DNA of 64,000 bases from Verrucomicrobiaceae bacterium (GTDB lineage: Bacteria > Verrucomicrobiota > Verrucomicrobiia > Verrucomicrobiales > Akkermansiaceae): the NCBI GenBank assembly GCA_027491155.1, contig JAIXWR010000009.1:1-64000 (forward strand). Reading direction: 5' to 3'. The notes below the pieces were generated by a model. It searched no databases. It was not told where the DNA came from and worked only from the letters and a program-made list of their open reading frames with translations. Of the stretch, positions 33,017 through 39,973 are shown piece after piece. Within the stretch, counting starts at the first letter, position 1; each line of letters opens with the position of its first letter. The position numbers were made by a program, and so were the translations under genes.

Positions 33017-35236
33017 CTAGCTGTCTTCCTCGCCGTAAACGGCACCTTTGCCGTAGCTGCCGTACTGATATTGATAATCCCCTGCGTAGCGGCTGTAGGG
33101 ACCGTTCCCGTAGTAACTGTAGTAGCGGTAGCCGGGCAGCCTCCTTTTCACGGAATAGCCGTTGAAGACGAGTCCCGCGGGTGGGGATCCGCCGGACTCG
33201 AGAAGTTCGAGTGCCGCCACCACGGCACCGACCGGCGTCCGCTCGGCCCGGACGACCACGCAGCGGTTGTCCGCGAGGGGCGCGATCATCCGGGTATCGG
33301 GAACGGCCAGGACCGGTGCGGTGTCGAGCACCACCACATCGTAGCGCGCCCTGGCTTCGTCGAGGACGGCGGAGAGCACCTTGGCCTGGAGCAATTCCCC
33401 GGGATTGGGCGCCCGGGTGCCGGACAGGATGAGATCGAGACCCTGGATCCCGGCACCGCGATAGACGGCTTCCTCCAGCGCGCAGCGGCCGGCCAGCAAC
33501 TGGGTCGCACCGAAGGCGTGAACGTCCTGCTTCAGTCCGAGGGCTCGGTGCGTCGCCGGCTTGCGCAGGTCGAGATCGATCAACAGCACCGACTTGCCCT
33601 GGGCGGCGGCAGCGAGGGCGAAATTGACGGAGGTCAGGGTCTTGCCCTCACCGGGGATGGCGCTCGTGAAGAGGGTGATCTTGCGCTGGGATTCATCCCC
33701 GAGCAGGGAGACCGAGGCGCGCAGGACCCGGTACATCTCGGCATACTGGCTGGAGGCCAGACCATGCCGGAAGACCAGGTGCCGGTCCCAGCGGGCCTCA
33801 TGTTCAGGGGCCTTGCTTGCGGCGGAGTGATTGCTTCCCTTGGGGTGCTGCCTCCGCTTCCGCTTGGCCACCTCGCGCGCGGCCACGGCGTCGTCGATGA
33901 TCGACACGGCGGCCAGCACCGGCAGTCCGGTCAGGGCTTCCAGCTGGGAGACGCTGCGGAACTTGTTGTCGAGGAAGCCGAGGAGCAGGGCCAACGCGAG
34001 ACCCGCCATGCCACCGCCGGCAAGAGCCGCCGCCATGACTTTCGAAGAGACCGGCGCGACGGGGACCGGGGAGATGCGGGCGGCGTCGGAGATCTCGCAT
34101 TCCGATTCCTGGTTGTCCTTGCTCGCCGCTTGGTTGACATCCGTCTCCTGCAGCTTGGTGAGGATCACATTGAAGACCGACTCCTGGCTGCGGATCTCGC
34201 TTTCGAGGACGGCGGTGCGTGAGACCAGGATCCGGCGGGCGGCGGCGAGCCGCGGCTCTTCGCCGAGGGCCTCCGACTTCTCCCACTCCTCCGCGACGCT
34301 GGTCCAGAATTCGGCATCCGCCCCGGACCCGCGCAGCCGCTCGAGCTCCGCGAGCAGATTGTCACGCAAGCGGTCGTAGGTTTCCCGCGCGCTGATCATT
34401 TTCGGGTGGGCGGGCAGATAGCGTTGGGACAAGGCCGCCATTTCCTCGTCACGCTGCACCAAGGCTGCCTGCAGCTTCAAAGCCTCCTGGTAGCTCCCGA
34501 GGGCCTTTTGGGCGGCCTGGAAGCCGGATCGGGCGCGATCCGACTCGACCTTGAGCGAGGCGATCGTGCCCTCGCGGTCAACGCTGCGCGCGGACGTCGA
34601 ATCCTTCACGTATTGCTCCACGATGAGATCGGCGAGGATCCGGGCCACCTCGGGATCCGGGTGGCTCACCGTGAGATCGAGCAAGCGCGTGCCCCTGCGC
34701 ACGACGATCGAGGTCCAGGAATCGATGGCTCCGGCCAAGACATCCGGCGGCGGGACGGTTGGCGCGGCTGCTGTCTGGGCAAGTGCTTCGCCACCCTGCC
34801 AGTCGCGGAACCACCGGGGGGCCCAATCGACTTTTACTGGCATCAGGCCCGGCTGGCGGGTCAGCTCCCCGCGGGCGGCCACCTTGGCAAGCAAGGTCCG
34901 GCTTTTGAGTTTGCCGACGACCGTGTTGAGAGCCTCGAGCGAGCGCATGTCGAGTTCCTCCGAACCCTGGTTCTCCGTCAGCAAGGTGGCCGTCGCCCGC
35001 TGTTTGACCAGGAGCGTGGCGGTGGCCGAATGGATGACGGTGGCTTTCGAAAGATAGTAGAGCCCGCCGCCGAGACCGAGGATCAGGCCGAGCACGGTCC
35101 AATACCAGCGGCCGATGATGCTCTGGAGGACCCGGCGACCGGATCCGCGGTTTCCCCGCGGGGTATCCGATTCAACCTCGAAGTCATCGATCTCGACCGG
35201 TTCCGAACCTTGATTGCGCTTGGGGTAAGATGGCAT
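33017..35236 (-). CDS. Wzc-type polysaccharide co-polymerase and BY-kinase
   Basis: 739 residues. A TM segment near residues 45-65 (WTVLGLILGLGGGLYYL) is followed by a Wzz-like periplasmic domain with long coiled coil (residues 180-340), a second TM near 410 (AGGGMAGLALALLLGFLDNKF), and a BY-kinase domain: FTSAIPGEGKTLTSVNFALA (Walker A), VLLIDLDLRKP (Walker A'), YDVVVLDTAPVLAVPD (Walker B). The C-terminus is a tyrosine-rich tail (YRYYSYYGNGPYSRYAGDY and more), the autophosphorylation cluster. It controls polymer length and export with the Wza protein. It lies 70 bp after the wza-like gene in the export operon driven from the palindrome at 37471. Confidence 0.93.
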   Translation of the reverse strand: MPSYPKRNQGSEPVEIDDFEVESDTPRGNRGSGRRVLQSIIGRWYWTVLGLILGLGGGLYYLSKATVIHSATATLLVKQRATATLLTENQGSEELDMRSLEALNTVVGKLKSRTLLAKVAARGELTRQPGLMPVKVDWAPRWFRDWQGGEALAQTAAAPTVPPPDVLAGAIDSWTSIVVRRGTRLLDLTVSHPDPEVARILADLIVEQYVKDSTSARSVDREGTIASLKVESDRARSGFQAAQKALGSYQEALKLQAALVQRDEEMAALSQRYLPAHPKMISARETYDRLRDNLLAELERLRGSGADAEFWTSVAEEWEKSEALGEEPRLAAARRILVSRTAVLESEIRSQESVFNVILTKLQETDVNQAASKDNQESECEISDAARISPVPVAPVSSKVMAAALAGGGMAGLALALLLGFLDNKFRSVSQLEALTGLPVLAAVSIIDDAVAAREVAKRKRRQHPKGSNHSAASKAPEHEARWDRHLVFRHGLASSQYAEMYRVLRASVSLLGDESQRKITLFTSAIPGEGKTLTSVNFALAAAAQGKSVLLIDLDLRKPATHRALGLKQDVHAFGATQLLAGRCALEEAVYRGAGIQGLDLILSGTRAPNPGELLQAKVLSAVLDEARARYDVVVLDTAPVLAVPDTRMIAPLADNRCVVVRAERTPVGAVVAALELLESGGSPPAGLVFNGYSVKRRLPGYRYYSYYGNGPYSRYAGDYQYQYGSYGKGAVYGEEDS

Positions 35237-35306
35237 GAATCGCGTGAAAGCAAATTGGGGGGGGGGAGCCGGAATGGTCCGGCGTCGGCAGGGTGGCTGG
35301 AGCCGA

Positions 35307-36176
35307 TTAGAAAATCCGTTCAGGAACCGTCAACACGTCACCCGGTTGGAGGCGGAAGGCCGAGCCACCGCGTTCGCTCAATTCACGGACGTCGATCACC
35401 TGGACCTTGCCCTCCCGGCTGACATTCACCTTCTTCGGATTCGCGAGCTCGTGGAAGCCGCCTGCCTGAGAGATCGCCCTGATGATGTCGAGATTCCCGT
35501 CCAGCGGAAACGGGATCGGCCCGGGACGCATGACCCTGCCCAGGATGGTGACCGACTTGCCCACGTAGGCGCTCTGGCCGACCACCACCCGGTCGCCCGC
35601 GCGCAGTTGGACGGCGCTTCCCTGGCCGGTCAGTTGCCCTTTCGAATGAACCGAGGTGGCCCCGCTGCTGCGGATCACCGAGATCGACCGGCTGTCCGCA
35701 TCCTCGGACAGCCCGCCGGCGAGGGCGACCGCTGAAGCAAGATCGATGGAGCCGGACGCCGGGACGGGGAAGGTGCCCGCGGTCTTCACCGCGCCGAGGA
35801 CCGTGATCCATTGCTCGCCATACGAGGAAACGGTGATAGTGACCCGCGGGTTAACCAGATATTTATCGGCATAGAGTCCGCGGATCCGGGTGGTCGCCGC
35901 GTCCAGATTTAATCCGCCGACGTTCACCGCTCCGATCAGCGGGAACACGGCCTCTCCGGTCTTCAGGATCTTGGTGGTGGTCGAGAGATCATCCTCGCCG
36001 AAGACGGAGAGCTCCAGGACATCGTCCGGCTTCAGGGTGTAGGAGGCGTCGGGAGCGGAAGCAGCAGCCTTGGCGTTGGCTTTACCATCGGCTGGCGCAT
36101 CCGGCACGGCGACGACCTGAGCCGGACCTGAGACGAGCAGCAGCAGGATAAGCCAAAAGCATGAAGAAAGGTTCAT
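35307..36176 (-). CDS. Wza-like polysaccharide export protein
   Basis: 289 residues with a signal peptide (LILLLLVSGPAQVVA) but no lipobox Cys. The poly_export domain starts at YTLKPDDVLELSVFGEDDLS, followed by two SLBB-type modules (VLGAVKTAGTFPVPASGS and ILGRVMRPGPIPFPLDGN with AISQAGGFHELANPKKV). It ends with GDVLTVPERIF. Family members form the periplasmic/outer-membrane channel for capsule or EPS. The upstream gene (outer membrane barrel) is 14 bp away, so it shares that transcript. The lack of a lipobox suggests soluble periplasmic assembly with the barrel protein as the outer-membrane pore. Confidence 0.93.
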   Translation of the reverse strand: MNLSSCFWLILLLLVSGPAQVVAVPDAPADGKANAKAAASAPDASYTLKPDDVLELSVFGEDDLSTTTKILKTGEAVFPLIGAVNVGGLNLDAATTRIRGLYADKYLVNPRVTITVSSYGEQWITVLGAVKTAGTFPVPASGSIDLASAVALAGGLSEDADSRSISVIRSSGATSVHSKGQLTGQGSAVQLRAGDRVVVGQSAYVGKSVTILGRVMRPGPIPFPLDGNLDIIRAISQAGGFHELANPKKVNVSREGKVQVIDVRELSERGGSAFRLQPGDVLTVPERIF

Positions 36177-36190
36177 TCGGGAGCTCGGAT

Positions 36191-37411
36191 TCAGAATCGG
36201 TAAGATAAGGAAAGACCGGACTGGATACCGCTCCAGTCGCGGTTGGCATCGTTTGCGGAATTGTCCTGATGGCGGAGGAAGATCCGTCCGCTCCCGCGAT
36301 TCCCGAACAGGGGCACGCCCACGCCAGCATCGAATGTGAAGTAATCAAGGTCGGACGCGCCGACGCCGCCAGAGCTGGTCGACACCTCGTAGCCGACGCC
36401 GAGGTCGAGTTGCGCGGCGAGGACCTTGCGGGCGACGCCCAATCGCCATTGCGTCGACTCGCGGAAGCCGCCGCCGATACCGGTTTCAGGGACGACGTCG
36501 CGGCTGAGGTCGAAGCGGAAGTTCCAAAGCGCATCGAGCCGGTATTTCAGTCCGACCGCGGCGCTGACGGATTCATCGGAGGCCCCTCCGTCGATTTCGG
36601 AGAAGTCGAGCCCGATGCGGCTGTCCAGGTCGACCTTCCCGCTCAAGCGATAACCGAGCCGGAGCATCGGTCCGACGGTCGAGCGATCGCCCGCATTCTC
36701 CGTGGTCGACCAGGTCGAGCGGATGCCGGGCCCCAACTCGATCAGCGGGGTGGCCTGCCAGAGGGCAGCGAACTGGAATGAAGTCTGCGAGGTGTCGCTA
36801 TCGGGAGCATTGCCGGCTTGCCGGGCCGAGTTCGAATCGGAGGAGGAGAGGGAGGCTTCGAACGACGTCTTGGAGCTCAGTGCGTAGCGTCCCGAGAACC
36901 GGAGGCCGAGCAGGCGTTCCTCGGTCAAGCCTCCCGTGTAGCGGTCGCTGCCCTGGGTGGATCCGTAATCGATGCTGCCATCCAGGGAAAGCGGCCCGCC
37001 CTGGTAACCGAGCTTGGCGCCGCCGCGGTAATCCAAACCGGAATAATCATCGAGGCTGCCGTATTGCTCGTAGTTCAACCCCGCGTTCAGTTGCAGGGAG
37101 AAATCCCGGATCCGGGTTTCCCATGTGGCAGTGGGGGCCAGGGAGAGGAACCAGTCGCCCTCGGCCCGGATCTGCCGGTCGTTGGCCTGATTGACGTTGG
37201 AATCATAGGTCCACGAGGTGATCATGCCGATGTCGAGGTCTCGCAGCAGCCGGCTTGAGTCGCCCGTCATTGCGTCGTCCTCCGCATTTGCGGAGATTTC
37301 CCGCGCCCAGGGTTTGGAGATTCCTGAAAAAACCGACCCCTCAGCCCCAGTCGCCGTGCCATCGAACGGGAGGATCAAAATCGCGAGGTAGCGGATAAGG
37401 GGAGTGCTCAC
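36191..37411 (-). CDS. Outer-membrane beta-barrel protein of the export operon
   Basis: 406 residues. A signal peptide ends near residue 22 (GTATGA). From residue 60 onward many alternating amphipathic strands end in aromatic residues (LQLNAGLNYEQYGS, LSLDGSIDYGSTQGSDRYT, RFSGRYALSSKTSFEASLSS, GLSLSYRF), and the protein finishes with Phe, the outer-membrane barrel sorting signal. It matches the general shape of exosortase-associated EPS outer membrane proteins. First gene of the operon; the palindrome lies 60 bp upstream of its start. Likely the outer-membrane pore or matrix anchor for the polymer. Confidence 0.85.
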   Translation of the reverse strand: MSTPLIRYLAILILPFDGTATGAEGSVFSGISKPWAREISANAEDDAMTGDSSRLLRDLDIGMITSWTYDSNVNQANDRQIRAEGDWFLSLAPTATWETRIRDFSLQLNAGLNYEQYGSLDDYSGLDYRGGAKLGYQGGPLSLDGSIDYGSTQGSDRYTGGLTEERLLGLRFSGRYALSSKTSFEASLSSSDSNSARQAGNAPDSDTSQTSFQFAALWQATPLIELGPGIRSTWSTTENAGDRSTVGPMLRLGYRLSGKVDLDSRIGLDFSEIDGGASDESVSAAVGLKYRLDALWNFRFDLSRDVVPETGIGGGFRESTQWRLGVARKVLAAQLDLGVGYEVSTSSGGVGASDLDYFTFDAGVGVPLFGNRGSGRIFLRHQDNSANDANRDWSGIQSGLSLSYRF

Positions 37412-37470
37412 AGCAGTTGTGATTCTAAGTTTTATTTTATCAATGGCAAGCGGATCCGGCTTATGAAAAG

Positions 37471-37483
37471 TGCAAGTTTTGCA
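37471..37483. promoter_or_regulatory. Palindromic operator candidate TGCAA-GTT-TTGCA
   Basis: Perfect half-sites of the 13-bp palindrome, 60 bp upstream of the first gene of the export operon. On the minus strand a GG-N10-GC pattern overlaps the left half-site, as at 6036. The segment between it and the gene is A/T-rich (a TTTTATTTTATC run), as expected of a promoter. Confidence 0.75.
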
Positions 37484-38355
37484 TCAATCGATCCTGTGGC
37501 CTTTGTCCTGTTATGAAATGAGCAACCCGCGACCCTCCTCTCGGCTGGCCGCGGGTTGCTGGCATGCTCCCTTACAAGCATGTTCTCCCACATTGGCGGA
37601 AGATTTTAGGGAAAGGCGGTCGACACGGGAGCCCGGGGACCAGGCCCCCGGAGCTCCCGCGCCTTTTGGTTCCTACCCTGCGGTCATCGCGCTCCCCCCC
37701 GGGTTTGCGATGGCCGGGATGACCGGGCCGAAGCCCGGGTCCGTCGGACAGGCGCGGCCGGACTACTCCGCCAGGAACTGGAGGGCCATCCAACCGCGTT
37801 TCTGCTGTTCACCCTTGTCGCGGGATACACCCCCCCGGGCAATTCCCACGACAAATCCTGATCGGTTGCATCCCTGGATCCAGCGACATGGACACATGCA
37901 CCAAGGGCCGGAAGGGATTCCGATGGCGAGATCCGCCGATGCAACCTGAAAATGGAATGACTGGCGGAGGGGGCTTCCGGCCCCCCTCCCCAGCCAATGC
38001 ACCCGACGCCGCCTTCTTTCGGAGGCAGCGACACACACACACGAGCCGGAAGCGGAATAAACATCTGGAACCCGCGCTGCGGGATTCCGAAGAAGCAGTT
38101 GCGCCAATCTTGGAATGGCACGCTCGAAGAAAGCCGGGACATGCGCCCCAACGAGAGCGATCTAGCGGCCCGGACAGCCGCCCCCCTGCACTCCGAGGAA
38201 AAGAACGAACCGAAGAAACCAACGGGCGACACCGCCAACACCCACTGATGGGAGCGAGCAGGAAAACCCGGATGGAGACGACGCGGCACGGGCTCGAGCT
38301 AACAGCTTCCCTGGCGGCACGCATCACCCTAAGATAAAAAACAACGCGCGATGGC
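37484..38355. other. Gene-free region with strong inverted repeats between two operator motifs
   Basis: No frame in this 870-bp stretch reads as protein. It contains three long GC-rich inverted repeats: 37521-37560 (perfect 11-bp arms AGCAACCCGCG), 37627-37658 (GGGAGC plus GGGG arms) and 37966-37989 (GGAGGGGGC / GCCCCCCTCC), none followed by a T-run. The region is bounded by TGCAA-N3-TTGCA motifs at 37471 and 38356. It may be a structured RNA or long leader, a decayed gene, or simply a divergent regulatory region. Confidence 0.5.
37521..37560. repeat. Perfect 11-bp inverted repeat
   Basis: Arms AGCAACCCGCG and CGCGGGTTGCT are separated by 18 bases. A very stable hairpin in RNA of either strand. 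No T-run follows, so it is not a classic terminator. Confidence 0.85.
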
Positions 38356-38368
38356 TGCAAGATTTGCA
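38356..38368. promoter_or_regulatory. Palindromic operator candidate TGCAA-GAT-TTGCA
   Basis: Perfect half-sites, 201 bp upstream of the exported coiled-coil protein gene (start 38569). A second, one-mismatch copy lies closer at 38487. The pair may form a distal and proximal operator for the rightward genes or serve a leftward transcript through 37484-38355. Confidence 0.7.
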
Positions 38369-38486
38369 CTGGCCATTTCCTTTCACGGGCAGCTTCTGAC
38401 TACGGCGGATGGCAGCCGGCGCCCTCTGATGCCCCTTTACCAGAGGAGACGATGTGTCGTGAAAGCAAACCCCGGCGATCGACTGG

Positions 38487-38499
38487 TGCAAAGTATGCA
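38487..38499. promoter_or_regulatory. Imperfect operator copy TGCAA-AGT-ATGCA
   Basis: One mismatch in the right half-site. Centred 76 bp upstream of the coiled-coil protein start, the same distance range as the perfect copies before the export and NO operons. The sequence TGGTGC-N5-ATGCA here could also be read as a sigma-54-like element. Confidence 0.5.
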
Positions 38500-38568
38500 C
38501 GCCCCGCGATTTGTTTTGCTCTCTCTGCGCTTCCGCTGCCTGGCGTTCGCGCGAATCCTTTCACCGTC

Positions 38569-38997
38569 ATGAAAACGCCAGCCCTCGTCCTCTCATGCTG
38601 CCTTGCCTCGGCGGCACCACTTTTCGCGCAGCGCACATCCGCGCCGATCTTGCCTCCCGGGCAAGCCGGAAAGGTCACCCGTGCTGACTTCAAGCAGAAG
38701 GAAGAGAAGGAAGCGGAGCGTGAAGAGCGCCTCGAGGAGCTTGAGGAGAAGCTCGAGGATTCCGAAGAGGAGCGGGCTGCGAAAGAGCTGGAGCGCCTGG
38801 CGATCCTTGCCGCGCGAGAAGCTGAGCGGCAAGCCGAGCAAGAGAAGAAAGCACAAGCGCCCGAGGATTTCGTCGGAGACGCCAAGAAAGTCGAGATGAC
38901 CGAAGCACCCAAGGCTGCTTCCGTCAACGAGACCGTCGTGCAGCAGCCCACCGTGGTCGCCGCGGCAACCAAGGTGGTCGCTCGCCGAACCCGCTAA
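38569..38997 (+). CDS. Exported charged coiled-coil protein
   Basis: 142 residues from ATG 38569-38571; an upstream extension to 38452 reads as noise. A signal peptide (MKTPALVLSCCLASAAPLFA) is followed by residues 40-95 made almost entirely of Glu, Lys, Arg, Ala and Leu (EEKEAEREERLEELEEKLED), a single long coiled coil. The tail is Ala/Val-rich and ends ARRTR. It is probably a periplasmic or surface spacer protein. It lies 25 bp before the PEP-CTERM gene in the same direction. No enzymatic motif is visible. Confidence 0.75.
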   Translation: MKTPALVLSCCLASAAPLFAQRTSAPILPPGQAGKVTRADFKQKEEKEAEREERLEELEEKLEDSEEERAAKELERLAILAAREAERQAEQEKKAQAPEDFVGDAKKVEMTEAPKAASVNETVVQQPTVVAAATKVVARRTR

Positions 38998-39022
38998 TGA
39001 TTCCGTCAAAGCAAACCAATCC

Positions 39023-39886
39023 ATGCCTATGAAAAGACTGATCGCCCTCGCCGTGGGAATACTCCCGGCGCACTCCGCTGTTCTCTGGACCGAAAGTTTC
39101 GAGAACTACGACACCGGGCAGAACAACCTTGAAACCCAAAGTGGCGGAGCCTGGCTGACGGATCCGCAGGAAACGGAATCCATCGCCGTCATTGCGAATT
39201 CCGGCCTTCCGTCTTCTTTCGGCAGCAAGTCTCTGGCGGTCGGTGGTGTCCCCACGGGCGGCCTTGAAACGACACTTGGCGTCGCTTATGCGTTGTCCCC
39301 GGAGGAAACCGCTTTCGACCCTGTTCTTTACGATCCAGAGACCGAGTTGAGTTTCTCCGCCGACTTCATCCTCAACACCGGAGCCGGCAGCACGACCTTG
39401 CTGCTCGACGATTTCCGTCTGAGCTTTGCGGATCTTCAGGGCACCGAGCTTGCCACATTGTTGTTCACGCAGGCGCGCAACTCGAATGGTGACGCCCTGC
39501 CCGGTTTTGCCACGGTCATCCGTAGCAACATGAACGGGGTTTACAACACCCAGGCCCTGATCTCTCTCAACGCCGCCTTCACCCTCAATCTGGTCATGAG
39601 TCCCTTGCTCAACAAGTGGAGCGGTAGCATCGGTGTTCCGGGCAGCAGCGGGAGTTTCTCGCTCTTCTCCAATGTCGATCTGACCCAGAACCCAGGGCCT
39701 CCCCTTCCCGAGGCAACTGTGGGATCCTTCGCGATTGATTGGATCAAGGGTGGTACCGAGTGGGGTGATAACTACCTTGTCGCCGACAATTTTGCCCTTC
39801 AGAGTCAGACTCCGATTCCCGAGCCGGGTGCCCCGCTGCTGATAGCGATTTCTGCTGTCGGTTCCCTTCTTCGGCGCCGCCGCTAG
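39023..39886 (+). CDS. PEP-CTERM sorting domain protein
   Basis: 287 residues (ATG 39029 is a close alternative start). Signal peptide (KRLIALAVGILPAHSA), then a beta-rich body starting WTESFENYDTGQ, similar in layout to the PEP-CTERM protein at 4947, with GSKSLAVGG and GTEWGDNYLVADNFALQ shared in type. The C-terminus has IPEPGAPLLIAISAVGSLLRRRR, a complete sorting signal. Likely displayed in the extracellular matrix by an exosortase encoded elsewhere. It follows the coiled-coil protein and precedes a Wzy_C protein, mirroring the order at 4.9-8.1 kb. Confidence 0.92.
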   Translation: MPMKRLIALAVGILPAHSAVLWTESFENYDTGQNNLETQSGGAWLTDPQETESIAVIANSGLPSSFGSKSLAVGGVPTGGLETTLGVAYALSPEETAFDPVLYDPETELSFSADFILNTGAGSTTLLLDDFRLSFADLQGTELATLLFTQARNSNGDALPGFATVIRSNMNGVYNTQALISLNAAFTLNLVMSPLLNKWSGSIGVPGSSGSFSLFSNVDLTQNPGPPLPEATVGSFAIDWIKGGTEWGDNYLVADNFALQSQTPIPEPGAPLLIAISAVGSLLRRRR

Positions 39887-39973
39887 AATCGGCCCGGCCT
39901 GAATCCGGAGGGGAAGCCCTTTCCCTGCCCTTTCATCTCCAGTCCGTTTCCCGGGGTAAGCCCCAGCCTAATC

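Noticed and set aside
37684-38369. Minus-strand open frames of about 190-200 residues in the 37.4-38.5 kb gap
   Set aside because: Arg/Ser/Cys-rich composition, no domain, start codon lies within the operator motif, and the sequence is dominated by inverted repeats.
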